A stretch of DNA of 64,000 bases from Lysobacteraceae bacterium (GTDB taxonomy: Bacteria > Pseudomonadota > Gammaproteobacteria > Xanthomonadales > Xanthomonadaceae). A model generated the notes under the pieces. It saw nothing but the letters and a program-made list of their open reading frames with translations. It was not told the DNA's origin and searched no databases. How positions within the stretch are numbered: position 1 is the first letter of the stretch; every line of letters starts with the position of its first letter. Below are positions 43,779 to 52,631 of the stretch, one piece after another. A program made the position numbers and the translations under genes. The stretch covers positions 1-64,000 of the forward strand of contig JAMLIV010000014.1 of NCBI GenBank assembly GCA_023954075.1, written 5' to 3'.

Positions 43779-45020
43779 GTGAACTCCGCACTCCCCACCG
43801 CCACCATGCGACGCTGGCTCATCCCCGCTTCCGGCTCCCTGGCCGAGCAGGAGCTGCGCGCCGGGCGTTCGCCGTGGCTGGTGATGATCCATCTGGTCTG
43901 GTCGGTCTGGGTGTTCATGACGCCGCTGTTCTCAGGCGTCCCGTACGGCTTCACGCCCCTCTGGTTCATCCTGACGGCGATTTCCTATCCGCTGTTTCTG
44001 CTCCTGTATCTGACTGCGATCTTCGCCGCGCCGCGCATCGCGTATGCGAGCGCGCTGGCGATGGTGGGGTTGTGCTTCGTGCTGCTGCCCTGGTATCCGT
44101 CCGGCCTGTCGTACTTCGTCTTCGGCTGCGTGATGATGCAGCCGCGCCGCAGCGGCGGGTTGTACGGCTATCTGGCACTGCTGATCGCGCTCAACGTGGC
44201 GCTGGTGGCCTATGCCTCGCACATCGGCTATGTGTGGCAGGCGATGGTGTGGATTCCGACGGTCACCGCGATCATCGGCGTGATCGTGATGGTCGAGCGC
44301 GTCAGCCACCAGCGCGATGCGGCACTGAAACTCTCGCACGAGGAAGTGCGTCGCCTCGCCGCCACGGCCGAGCGCGAGCGCATCGGGCGCGACCTGCACG
44401 ATCTGCTCGGGCATACGCTTTCGATGGTCGCCCTGAAATCCGATCTGGCGGCGCGGCTGGTGGAGCGCGATCCCGCCGCCGCCCGCGAGGAGATCACGCA
44501 GGTCGGCCACATCGCGCGCGATGCGCTGACCCAGGTGCGCGGCGCGGTAAGCGGCATCCGCGCCGCCGGCATCGCCGCCGAACTGGCCTCGGCCAAGTTG
44601 CTGCTGGAAACCGACGGCACCGCCTTCGACTACCGGATCGACACCCGCGCTTCCGAGGTCACGCTGCCTTCCGAGGTGGAAAATACCCTGGCGATGGCGG
44701 TGCGCGAAGCCGCCACCAACATCCAGCGCCACGCGCGCGCAAGGCATGCCCGCATCGAGTTCCTGCTGGAAGCCGACCACGCCGTGCTGCGCATCGCCGA
44801 CGACGGGCGCGGCGGAGTCATCACGCCGGGCAACGGGCTTGCCGGCATGCGTGAGCGGATCGGGGCGGTGAACGGCGAATTGCATATCGACAGCCGGCCG
44901 GGTGAGGGCACGAAGATCGAGGTGCGGGTGCCGCTGGGGCGGAAATCGGGAATGGGGAATAGGGAATCGCAAGAGCGAAGCGATCTTTTTCCCGCGTCGG
45001 CGACAGGGCGGACATCATGA
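43779..45020 (+). CDS. DesK-type sensor histidine kinase (YvfT-like)
   Basis: Membrane sensor of 413 residues from GTG 43779 (ATG 43806 is an alternative). Four or five membrane helices (about 34-172) are followed by a HisKA_3 domain with the phosphorylated His207 in RERIGRDLHDLLGHTLS. An ATPase domain has AVREAATNIQRHARA and DDGRGG/GNGLAGMRERI. The last 27 residues come from a GGGAAT-rich stretch (44947-44975) and look like a later addition. Its stop overlaps the regulator start by 4 nt. Confidence 0.92.
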   Translation: MNSALPTATMRRWLIPASGSLAEQELRAGRSPWLVMIHLVWSVWVFMTPLFSGVPYGFTPLWFILTAISYPLFLLLYLTAIFAAPRIAYASALAMVGLCFVLLPWYPSGLSYFVFGCVMMQPRRSGGLYGYLALLIALNVALVAYASHIGYVWQAMVWIPTVTAIIGVIVMVERVSHQRDAALKLSHEEVRRLAATAERERIGRDLHDLLGHTLSMVALKSDLAARLVERDPAAAREEITQVGHIARDALTQVRGAVSGIRAAGIAAELASAKLLLETDGTAFDYRIDTRASEVTLPSEVENTLAMAVREAATNIQRHARARHARIEFLLEADHAVLRIADDGRGGVITPGNGLAGMRERIGAVNGELHIDSRPGEGTKIEVRVPLGRKSGMGNRESQERSDLFPASATGRTS

Positions 45021-45619
45021 TCCGCATCCTGCTTGCCGAGGACCAGGCCATGGTGCGCGGCGCGCTGGCCGCGTTGCTGGGCATGGAACCGGATATCGAA
45101 GTGGTCGGCACCGCCGCCGATGGCGACGCCGCATGGAACGAACTGCGCCGGCTTTCGCCCGACATCCTCGTCACCGATATCGAGATGCCCGGTGCCAGCG
45201 GCCTGGAGCTGGCGCGCCGCGTGCAGCACCACGGGCTGCCGGTGAAGGTGGTCATCGTCACCACGTTCGCGCGCGCCGGCTTCCTGCGCCGCGCGCTGGA
45301 TTCGGGCGTGGCCGGCTATCTGCTCAAGGATGCCCCGGCCGAACAGCTTGCCGACGCCTTGCGCACCGTACAGCGCGGTGGCCGCGCCATCGACCCGCAG
45401 CTCGCCCTGGAGGCCTGGACCGAATCGGACCCCCTGAGCGAACGCGAGCGCGAGGTGTTGCGCCTGGCCGGCGAGGGCCTGTCCTCCACTGAAATCGCCG
45501 CGCGCATGAACCTCTCCCAGGGCACCGTGCGCAACTATCTTTCCGAGTGCATTGGCAAGCTCGGCGTCGGCAACCGCATCGAGGCGTACCGGCTGGCGCG
45601 GCAAAAGGGCTGGCTGTAG
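45017..45619 (+). CDS. NarL/DesR-family response regulator
   Basis: Response regulator of 200 residues. The receiver domain has the acidic pair Glu8-Asp9, the phospho-acceptor Asp54 (ILVTDIEMPG), Thr83 and Lys103 (YLLKDAP). The LuxR-type helix-turn-helix spans about 135-195 (LSEREREVLRLAGEGLSSTE, IAARMNLSQGTVRNYLS). It is the partner of the preceding kinase and the likely ligand of the dyad at 41865. A short relic of a paralogue lies at 26250-26285. Confidence 0.93.
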   Translation: MIRILLAEDQAMVRGALAALLGMEPDIEVVGTAADGDAAWNELRRLSPDILVTDIEMPGASGLELARRVQHHGLPVKVVIVTTFARAGFLRRALDSGVAGYLLKDAPAEQLADALRTVQRGGRAIDPQLALEAWTESDPLSEREREVLRLAGEGLSSTEIAARMNLSQGTVRNYLSECIGKLGVGNRIEAYRLARQKGWL

Positions 45620-45823
45620 CGGCTGCCGCGCAATCAGCGTGTCCCCGATGCGGCGCGTCCGGCGTGCTGGCGCAGGCAGCCAGGATCAGGGTGGCGCTGG
45701 CGGAAACGAGGCATCGATCTCGGCGTATGGCGGGATCCCGTGAAGGAAGCTGCCCGCCAGGATGCACCCGACGCGGCCCCCGCAGCTGGATCGCGGTTTG
45801 CCGGTGTCGACCGGGCGTCGGTC

Positions 45824-47206
45824 TCATCCATAGCGCGCCTTGAGCATCGCCCAGGCCGAGCGCAGGGCCATGGCCTCGCCGCCGCGCGGGCGGCCGGGGC
45901 GGTCACCGTCGTTCCAGGCGTAGACGTCCAGATGCGCCCAGCGCTGGCCGTCGGGGATGAACTTTTCCAGGTACAGCGCCGCGGTCACCGCACCGGCCAT
46001 GCGCGAGCCGGCGTTGGCGATATCGGCGACGTGGCTCTTGAGGTAGCGCAGGTAGGGCCGCCACAGCGGCATCCGCCAGACCGGATCGTGCTGCGCATCA
46101 CCCGCCTCGATCCACTGCGCGGCGATGCCGTCATCGTTGGAAAACAGCACCGGGAGATCCGGGCCGAGCGCGATGCGGGCAGCGCCGGTAAGGGTGGCGA
46201 AATCGAGGATGAGGTCGGGCGCGGATTCCGCGGCGAGGGCCAGCGCATCGCACAGGATCATGCGGCCTTCCGCATCGGTATTGTCAATCTCGACGCTGAT
46301 GCCCTTGCGCGTGGCGACCACTTCGCCGGGGCGGTAGGCCTCCGGGCCTACCGCGTTTTCCACCGCCGGCACCAGCAGTGTGAGCCGCACCGGAAGCTGG
46401 CGATCCATGATCAGGCCGGCCAGCGCGATGGCGTGCGCGCCGCCGCCCATGTCCTTCTTCATGTTGCGCATGCCGTCGGAAGGCTTGAGATCGAGGCCGC
46501 CGGTGTCGAAGCACACGCCCTTGCCGACGATGGCAAGCGCCGGATGCTCGCGGTCGCCCCAGGTCAGTTCGATCAGGCGCGGGGCGCGGTGGCTGGCGCG
46601 GCCCACGGCGTGGATGGCGGGAAAGTTTTCCCGCAGGAGGTCGTCACCTGCGACCACGCGCAGCGCGGCGCTGTGGCGTTCGCCCAGTGCGCGCACCTCG
46701 CCCTCCAGTTCCAGGGGGCCCATGTCCTGGGTGGGCGTGTTCACCAGGTCGCGCACGCGGGCGCTGGCTTCCAGCAGCGCCGCCGCTTCGGCCAGCGGCG
46801 CGGCGTGTGCGAGCACCAGAACGGCCGGTGCGCGCGGCGGCTTCAGGTAGCGCGAATAGCGGTAGGCACCGAGGCCCCACCCGAGCAGCGCATCGGCCGG
46901 CGCGATGGGTTCACCCAGCGTGGGATGGAGGCGATAGCGCCCTTCGGGCAGCGCGTGGGGCAGCGCCGAAAGCGCGCGCGGGTCGCGCGCGTCCTCGATG
47001 CCGACGAGCACCAGTACGATGCGGCCCGCGTCGCCCGGCAGCAGCAGCCAGGTATCGGGTTTGGCGGCAAAGCCGTTGGCTTTGGCCCAGGCGCGCGCGT
47101 CCGGATCGAGCGCGGCGAGGGTTTCGTCCAGCGTGGCCTTGCGCACGGCGATGACCGGGGTCGCGGCCGAGGGATCGGCCAGTTCGATGCAGGCGGGAAG
47201 CTTCAT
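45824..47206 (-). CDS. M17 leucyl aminopeptidase family protein
   Basis: Cytosolic dimetal aminopeptidase of 460 residues. The N-terminal macro-like domain is divergent; the C-terminal catalytic domain has VGKGVCFDTGGLDLKPSDGM (metal-binding Lys and Asp), MKKDMGGGAH and the family signature NTDAEGRMIL (about residues 309-318). It is shorter than PepA (about 500 residues), matching the PepB-like/xanthomonad branch. ATG 47206 lies 12 nt downstream of the HAD gene stop on the same strand, so the two are probably co-transcribed. Confidence 0.9.
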   Translation of the reverse strand: MKLPACIELADPSAATPVIAVRKATLDETLAALDPDARAWAKANGFAAKPDTWLLLPGDAGRIVLVLVGIEDARDPRALSALPHALPEGRYRLHPTLGEPIAPADALLGWGLGAYRYSRYLKPPRAPAVLVLAHAAPLAEAAALLEASARVRDLVNTPTQDMGPLELEGEVRALGERHSAALRVVAGDDLLRENFPAIHAVGRASHRAPRLIELTWGDREHPALAIVGKGVCFDTGGLDLKPSDGMRNMKKDMGGGAHAIALAGLIMDRQLPVRLTLLVPAVENAVGPEAYRPGEVVATRKGISVEIDNTDAEGRMILCDALALAAESAPDLILDFATLTGAARIALGPDLPVLFSNDDGIAAQWIEAGDAQHDPVWRMPLWRPYLRYLKSHVADIANAGSRMAGAVTAALYLEKFIPDGQRWAHLDVYAWNDGDRPGRPRGGEAMALRSAWAMLKARYG

Positions 47207-47218
47207 GCGGTTTCTCGG

Positions 47219-47914
47219 TCAGGGGGTGGGCTCGCGCTCCAGCCGCAGGGCCAGTTCGTCGAGGTCGCGGACGATGAAGTCGGGATCGATGGGATGGGGC
47301 GGCCAGGCCTGCGCTTCGCGGTTGATCCAGGCGCTGCGCAGCCCGGCGCGGTGCGCGCCGAGCACGTCCAGCTCCGGGTCGTCGCCCACGTGCAGCACCT
47401 CGCCGGGCGCGAGGCCGAGGTGCCGGCAGGCGCTCAGGAAGATGCTGGCGTGCGGCTTGGCCACGCCATGCTCGCGCGCGCCGATCTGGAACACGAAGTG
47501 CTGGTGGATGCCGATGCGCGCAAGATCCGCCGTGCCGTTGGTGAGCGCGGCGATCGGAAAGCGCGCCGCGAGGCGCTCGAGCGCGGCCAGCACGCCCGGA
47601 TAAAGATCGACCGTATTGCGCTGTTCGGTGAAGATTTCCAGCGCCGCTTCCGCAAGCGCCACGTCCTCGCCGCTGGACTGGAGCGCGGACTCCAGGGTGA
47701 GCCGGCGCTGGGCGATGAAGTCATGGCCGATCCCGGGCCGTTCGCTCACCAGCACGTCGCGCAGGGCGCGCATCGCCGCCACCGGGAAACGCTGCGCGGT
47801 GCGCGGCGCGCGTTCGCTGAGCCAGTCGTGCAGCACGCGTTCGGCCCGGTCGATCGTCGGCCAGATCGGCCAGAGCGTGTCGTCGAGATCCAGGGTGATG
47901 GCGCGGATGGTCAC
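47219..47914 (-). CDS. HAD-superfamily phosphatase, YigB-like
   Basis: A 231-residue HAD hydrolase with motif I DLDDTLW (Asp9 and Asp11), motif II ALTNGT, motif III Lys in GVAKPHASIF and motif IV HVGDDPELDVLGA. The DDTLWPIWP opening and overall length fit the YigB group, which dephosphorylates FMN and the riboflavin intermediate ARPP; the substrate here is inferred. It sits just upstream of the aminopeptidase gene in the same direction. Confidence 0.85.
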   Translation of the reverse strand: MTIRAITLDLDDTLWPIWPTIDRAERVLHDWLSERAPRTAQRFPVAAMRALRDVLVSERPGIGHDFIAQRRLTLESALQSSGEDVALAEAALEIFTEQRNTVDLYPGVLAALERLAARFPIAALTNGTADLARIGIHQHFVFQIGAREHGVAKPHASIFLSACRHLGLAPGEVLHVGDDPELDVLGAHRAGLRSAWINREAQAWPPHPIDPDFIVRDLDELALRLEREPTP

Positions 47915-47992
47915 GAAGGCGGGTTTGCGGGGCGGCGTGGCGGGGCAGCGCGCAATGATAGTACCTGCGCTGTCCCGGCCCGAGCCGGCCGG

Positions 47993-49366
47993 CTACTCCA
48001 TCACCGCCAGGTAAGCACGATTGCCCCGCACCAGGGTGAGGAGAAGCTGGGTGTCGCTGGTGCCGAGGCTGCGCTCGAGCGCGTCCAGGTCGGCCACGTC
48101 GCGACGGTTCACTGCGGTGATCAGGTCGCCGCTGCGCAGGCCATTGCGCTCGGCCCGGCTTCCGGTTTCCACCTCGCTGACCAGTACGCCCGCCACGCCC
48201 TGCCGGCGCAGCCGTTCGGGCACGGAGCCCAGGCGTGCTCCGGTCAGGCGCGGGTCCGCGCGCGCACCGTCGAGGTCGGTACGTCGCGCGGCAAGGCGTG
48301 CCCTGAGTTTGAGCGGCTTGCCATCGCGCTGCACGGTGAGCGTGACCGGCTCGCCGACCGGCAGCAGGCCCTCCAGGTTGGACAGCTCTTCCTGCCGCTG
48401 CACCGGCTTGCCGTTGACCTCGGTGATCGCGTCGCCGACGCGCATGCCGGCCTGTGCGGCGGCCGAGCCGGGCTGGATCTGGGTCACGATCACGCCCTGG
48501 ATTTGCGCCAGGTCGAGCGCGCGCCGGATTTCCGGGGTGAGGTCCTGGGTCTCGACGCCCAGCGTACCGCGCAGCACCTCGCCGGTCTCCAGCAGCTGGC
48601 GCATCACGTCGAGCGCCAGATCCGAGGGGATCGCGAAGCCGATGCCGATGTTGCCGGCGGCGCTACCGCCGGGGTTGAAGATCGCGGTGTTGATGCCGAT
48701 GAGCTCGCCGCGCAGGTTGACCAGCGCGCCGCCGGAGTTGCCGGGGTTGATGCTGGCATCGGTCTGGATGAAGTTCTGGTAGCCGAGCCCGGGAAGCCCG
48801 TGCCGCCCCAGCGCCGAGACGATGCCCGAGGTCACGGTCTGCCCGAGGCCGAAAGGATTGCCGACAGCCACCACGAAGTCGCCTACGCGCAGCGGCTCCG
48901 AGCGCGCCACCGGCACCGCCACCAGGTCCTTCGCCTCGACCCGGATCACGCCCACATCGGTGTCCTCGTCCGAACCCACGATCTCGGCGGTCAGGGTGCG
49001 CCCATCGGCCAGCGACACCTGCACGTCGTCGGCACCGGCGATGACGTGGTTGTTGGTGAGGATCAGCCCGCGCGCGGCATCGACGATGACGCCCGACCCC
49101 AGCGACTGCTTGACGCGCTCCTGCGGTCCGTTCGGCAGGCCGAACAGGTGGCGGAAGAACGGATCGTCGGCATAGGGGCTGCGCACCCGCACCACGGTCT
49201 TGCTGTGGATGTTGACCACGGCCGGAGTGACGCCTTCCAGCATGGGCGCAAGCGAGGGCAGCGGGGTGCCCGACACCTCGACGGGAAGCGCCGCGCGCGC
49301 ACTGCCGAGGGCGAGCGCGAGCAGCGCGGTTGTGACAACAAGGCACCGGATTGCGCGGGGTGACAT
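47993..49366 (-). CDS. Deg/HtrA-family periplasmic serine protease
   Basis: Periplasmic protease/chaperone of 457 residues. A signal peptide (about 1-25) is followed by a trypsin-like domain with His107 (LTNNHVIAG), Asp137 (DEDTDVGVIRV) and Ser211 (INPGNSGGALVNL). Two PDZ domains follow (about 280-370 and 375-457). ATG 49366 is chosen because it starts the signal peptide; an open frame extends further upstream over the divergent promoter region. It is divergent from the histone-like gene. Confidence 0.93.
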   Translation of the reverse strand: MSPRAIRCLVVTTALLALALGSARAALPVEVSGTPLPSLAPMLEGVTPAVVNIHSKTVVRVRSPYADDPFFRHLFGLPNGPQERVKQSLGSGVIVDAARGLILTNNHVIAGADDVQVSLADGRTLTAEIVGSDEDTDVGVIRVEAKDLVAVPVARSEPLRVGDFVVAVGNPFGLGQTVTSGIVSALGRHGLPGLGYQNFIQTDASINPGNSGGALVNLRGELIGINTAIFNPGGSAAGNIGIGFAIPSDLALDVMRQLLETGEVLRGTLGVETQDLTPEIRRALDLAQIQGVIVTQIQPGSAAAQAGMRVGDAITEVNGKPVQRQEELSNLEGLLPVGEPVTLTVQRDGKPLKLRARLAARRTDLDGARADPRLTGARLGSVPERLRRQGVAGVLVSEVETGSRAERNGLRSGDLITAVNRRDVADLDALERSLGTSDTQLLLTLVRGNRAYLAVME

Positions 49367-49543
49367 GGAGACTCCACGAAGGAAAATGCCCGGGTTCGAC
49401 CGGCGGTGGGCCCGGATGTTCCCGTGCGGGACGAGCGATATCACGCGACGTGCAACGCATGATCGCATCGAAGGCTTGCACAAAGCCAAAATCCGGCGCA
49501 GATTCCGCTGCGGAACCCAACGCCCACACGAGGAGGGCATGTG

Positions 49544-50215
49544 ATGAGCAGTGGCAACGGTGTGACGGAAGCAATCTCCAGTGCCGCAGAAGCGGTCTCT
49601 GAAAAGGTGCAAGAGCTCGCAGCGGACGCCAGGGCCGCCACGACCAGTGCAGTGGAGGCCGTGAAAGAGAAGGCCGCCAGCGCGCGCACTGCGATCGAGA
49701 AGACGGCCACCTCGGCGGGCAATTCGATCAAGCAGGCCGGGGCGGCGGCAAAGAAAAAGGTGGCCGCGGTCAAGAAGGCGACCGACAAGAAGGTGGCTGC
49801 GGTCAAGAAGGACGTGGAGAGAAAAGCGGCAAGCGCCAAAAAGGCTGTGATCAGGAACGCCGCTGCGGCGAAGAAAACGGTGACGAAAAAGGCCGCATCG
49901 GCGAAGAAGACGACTGACAAGAAGCTTGCCGCGGTGAAGAAAGCCGTGACCAAGGCACCGGCCAAGAAAGCCGCGTCCAAGAAGGCGGCTCCGGCCAAGG
50001 TCGCCGCAAAGAAGGTCCCGGCAAAGAAGGTCGTGACCAAGAAGGCCCCGGCGAAGAAGGTCGCTGTGAAGAAGGTCGCTGCGAAGCAGCCCGCCGTAAA
50101 GAAGGCCGCGCCCGGGAAGGCGATGGCGAAGAAGGCCGCGCCGGTCAAGGCGGCTGCGAAAAAGGCACCGGTCAAAAAGGCTCCGGCGAAGAAGGCCGCT
50201 GCAGGGAAGAAGTAA
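49544..50215 (+). CDS. Histone H1-like Lys/Ala-rich DNA-binding protein
   Basis: A 223-residue protein with a short helical N-terminal region (about 1-60, VTEAISSAAEAVSEKVQELA) and a long tail of AAKK, PAKK and VKK repeats (about 65-223), almost free of aromatic or acidic residues. This is the composition of bacterial histone H1-like (HctA/AlgP-type) proteins that bind and compact DNA. ATG 49544 is preferred over GTG 49541 because AGGAGG lies 7 nt before it. The codons of the repeat region are dominated by AAG and GCC. Confidence 0.88.
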   Translation: MSSGNGVTEAISSAAEAVSEKVQELAADARAATTSAVEAVKEKAASARTAIEKTATSAGNSIKQAGAAAKKKVAAVKKATDKKVAAVKKDVERKAASAKKAVIRNAAAAKKTVTKKAASAKKTTDKKLAAVKKAVTKAPAKKAASKKAAPAKVAAKKVPAKKVVTKKAPAKKVAVKKVAAKQPAVKKAAPGKAMAKKAAPVKAAAKKAPVKKAPAKKAAAGKK

Positions 50216-50221
50216 GCGCCC

Positions 50222-50256
50222 GACGCCGGTTTCCGCCGCGCGCGGAAGCCGGCGTC
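50222..50256. terminator. Bidirectional hairpin between converging genes
   Basis: Fifteen-bp arms with a single mismatch (50222-50236 and 50242-50256) around a CGCGC loop. It starts 7 nt after the histone-like stop and ends at the stop of the converging membrane-protein gene. No T tract, but the position fits a shared terminator. Confidence 0.65.
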
Positions 50257-51031
50257 AGCGCACGGCGCGCAAGGCGCGGAAGAAAGCCCACAGCCCCGCC
50301 AGCATCACCCCTGCCGACAGCAAGGCGATCAGCACTCCCCAGAACCAGTGCGGCCCGCCCAGCAGCGCCGACAGCTGGCCCGTGTCGGACGCCAGCTCGC
50401 CGGCACCGGTATGCGCGATGCGTGAAAACAGCGTATCCAATCGCGACAAGGTGGACAGGCACAGCTGCACCGCCACCAGGCAGACCAGCGCCTGCGCCCA
50501 CGCCGCCGGGGCGCGCCACGCCATCGCCCCGGCCAGCAGGGCGCACGACCCCACCCAGAACGCGCCGAACGGGTTTCGCACCCACAGCACCAGTGCTGCC
50601 AGCAGGAACATCGCGATCAGCCCCAGCGCGACGCGCGATGCGTGCGCCCGGCGCGCGCAGACGAACAGGCCCAGCGCGGCGATAGGTGGACCGAGCGGCC
50701 CGCCTGCGGCAATGATCGCGCGCTGCAGCGCGCCGCCCGAACTGCGCGTGAGCGCGACGCCCGAGCCATCGGCATAGAGCCCGAGTGCGTCGAACCGCCC
50801 GCCCGAGATCAGCGCGGCGACGCCATGGCCGAGCTCGTGCGCCAGGGCCGAGATCAACACCTGTGGCCATGCCAGCCAGGCCAGCACGGGAACGGCGGCG
50901 GGAAGCCAGGCGAGCAGCAGCGAGAACCCGGCCGCCCAGGCCAGCGCGCGGCGCGCCGAGAGCGCCTTCCCGGGTGCGGAATCATCGGAACCAGGCCCGA
51001 GTGCGGCGGGTTGGCCCGATTCATGCTTCAT
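50255..51031 (-). CDS. M50B-like membrane protein with HELGH motif
   Basis: Polytopic membrane protein of 258 residues. The first helix pair (about 33-62) leads into ALAHELGHGVAALISGG, the zinc-binding HExxH motif of M50-type intramembrane metalloproteases. GGPLGPPIAALGLF, a cognate of the family's second loop, follows, then several more helices. The usual NxxPxxxxDG metal-ligand motif was not seen, so activity is uncertain; it resembles the small M50B (SpoIVFB-like/YwmF-type) group. ATG 51031 is preferred over an upstream in-frame start at 51070. Confidence 0.72.
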   Translation of the reverse strand: MKHESGQPAALGPGSDDSAPGKALSARRALAWAAGFSLLLAWLPAAVPVLAWLAWPQVLISALAHELGHGVAALISGGRFDALGLYADGSGVALTRSSGGALQRAIIAAGGPLGPPIAALGLFVCARRAHASRVALGLIAMFLLAALVLWVRNPFGAFWVGSCALLAGAMAWRAPAAWAQALVCLVAVQLCLSTLSRLDTLFSRIAHTGAGELASDTGQLSALLGGPHWFWGVLIALLSAGVMLAGLWAFFRALRAVR

Positions 51032-51069
51032 GTGTTCGTGCCCCCACTGGCTCGATCCAGGTGACCGCA

Positions 51070-51210
51070 ATGATCTTCCCCGTATTCATCGAAAAGCTCG
51101 CCCTTCCCCTGCTGGACTGGGCGACCGCCATTGCCCAGGCCCTTGGCCACGTCGCGCAGGGTACACTGTGCGCCGATCCGGCCCCGAACCGCGCGGCAGA
51201 CGCGGACTGA
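51070..51210 (+). CDS. Possible small protein (46 aa)
   Basis: A short frame, MIFPVFIEKLALPLLDWATA followed by an Ala-rich helix and a charged end, divergent from the M50B-like gene. No ribosome-binding site is evident and no family is recognised. It may be chance in high-GC DNA. Confidence 0.2.
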   Translation: MIFPVFIEKLALPLLDWATAIAQALGHVAQGTLCADPAPNRAADAD

Positions 51211-51290
51211 TCCTGCCGCACGAGGGCAACTGACGCCCTGCGTCACCTCCAGGCCCGGACCGTCCCTCAGCGTCCCAGGCCCCGTTTCCG

Positions 51291-52091
51291 ATGATCCCCA
51301 CGATTCCGGTGCCCGCATCGGTGCCGTCCAAGCCCGGGCAGCGCTCGCCTGCGCGCCCCATCACCCTCGTGGGCTTCGACGCCGACGACACCCTCTGGCA
51401 CAGCGAAATCCACTTTCGCGCCGCGCACGCCGAGTTCGAGCGCATCCTCTCGCCCTACCTCGATCTGGCCGACAGCGCCCTGCACGATCGCCTGCTGGCC
51501 ACCGAAAAGGCCAACATCCTGCTGTTCGGCTACGGGGCCAAGGGCATGACGCTGTCGATGCTCGAGACGGCCGTGGCGATGACCGATGCGCGCATCGGTG
51601 CCGCGGATCTGGCGCGCATCCTGGACCTGGGCAAAGAGGTGCTCAGGCATCCGGTGGAGCTCCTGCCCGATATCCGCAGCGCGGTGGAATCCGTGGCGGC
51701 CGTGCATGACATCGTCCTCATCACCAAGGGCGACCTGTTCCACCAGGAGGCCAAGATCGCGGCCTCGGGCCTGACCGACCTGTTCACCCGCATCGAGATC
51801 GTTTCGGAAAAGGATCCGGCGTCCTACGCCCGGGTGATTGCCGAGTGCGGCGGCGCGCCGCACGAGTTCGCCATGGTCGGCAACTCGCTGCGTTCGGACA
51901 TCGCGCCGGTGCTGGCCCTGGGCGGCTGGGGCGTACACATGCCCTATCCGGTGACCTGGGCACTGGAAATGGTGCACGACGTGGCCGACGACGATCCGCG
52001 CGTGCAGCGCATCGACGGCCCGGCGCAAATTCCGCTCGCGATCGCGCGGCTCGAAGCCCTCGCTTCCTCGGCGCGGTTCAGCGCGGGTTGA
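51291..52091 (+). CDS. HAD-superfamily hydrolase (subfamily IA)
   Basis: A 266-residue HAD phosphatase with an N-terminal Pro-rich extension of about 20 residues, motif I GFDADDTLW (nucleophile Asp30, second Asp32), motif II VLITKGD, a Lys in VSEKDPASY and motif IV AMVGNSLRSDI. The motif II Thr-Lys-Gly is less usual than Thr-Asn-Gly. The substrate is unknown. The gene stands alone. Confidence 0.85.
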   Translation: MIPTIPVPASVPSKPGQRSPARPITLVGFDADDTLWHSEIHFRAAHAEFERILSPYLDLADSALHDRLLATEKANILLFGYGAKGMTLSMLETAVAMTDARIGAADLARILDLGKEVLRHPVELLPDIRSAVESVAAVHDIVLITKGDLFHQEAKIAASGLTDLFTRIEIVSEKDPASYARVIAECGGAPHEFAMVGNSLRSDIAPVLALGGWGVHMPYPVTWALEMVHDVADDDPRVQRIDGPAQIPLAIARLEALASSARFSAG

Positions 52092-52181
52092 CGCTCGGGC
52101 CGTCCGGTTGCGGCCTGATTCACCTGCACTCGCCGATGCTCTAGATGCGCCCATCATCGGCGCGACCATGGAGGACTTGCG

Positions 52182-52559
52182 ATGCGAACCCTTTCCCTTC
52201 TGGCCGGTGCCGCGCTTGCGTTGGGGCTGAGCTTCGGCGCACCGGCGCAGGCCCACGGCAGCGATGCGCGCATCTGGGTATCGATCGGCGATGTGACCTT
52301 CAGCGCCGGACGGCCCTACCACCGCCAGCATCACTATCCGCTGCACAAGGTCCGCGGCAAACACGGCCCGCGCTACTACTACACCCCGGTGCCGGGCTAT
52401 GCCTACTACCCGCCGCGCCCCGGATTCGGCCACTACCCGCCGCCGCATCTCCATGCTTATCCGGCGCAGGGCTATCGGGGGCCTGCGTATTACGACTATC
52501 CACCGCCCCCGCCGCCGCGCCCGGGGTATTCCCGGCATCGTCCGGGCTACTACCGCTGA
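52182..52559 (+). CDS. Exported Tyr/Pro/His-rich small protein
   Basis: A 125-residue protein with a signal peptide cleaved near residue 24 (APAQA/HG). The mature part opens with ARIWVSIGDVTFSAGRPYHR and then becomes highly enriched in Tyr, Pro, His and Gly (RYYYTPVPGYAYYPPRPGFG, YDYPPPPPPRPGY). Such proteins occur in xanthomonads as periplasmic or surface proteins of unknown role. The ATG follows GGAGG-like sequence (atgGAGGActtgcg). Confidence 0.7.
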   Translation: MRTLSLLAGAALALGLSFGAPAQAHGSDARIWVSIGDVTFSAGRPYHRQHHYPLHKVRGKHGPRYYYTPVPGYAYYPPRPGFGHYPPPHLHAYPAQGYRGPAYYDYPPPPPPRPGYSRHRPGYYR

Positions 52560-52631
52560 GGTTTCCGCAACGGTGGTCGCCTGCGGGCCGCGCCGGTGCG
52601 CGGCCCGCTTCGTTTCCGCCGCTGCGCGCGG

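Noticed and set aside
45740..49363. Very long antisense open frame (over 1200 codons) opposite the aminopeptidase, HAD and protease genes
   Set aside because: Such frames are expected opposite GC-rich genes; the composition is His/Gly/Ala/Arg-rich low complexity, and the minus-strand genes have full family motifs.
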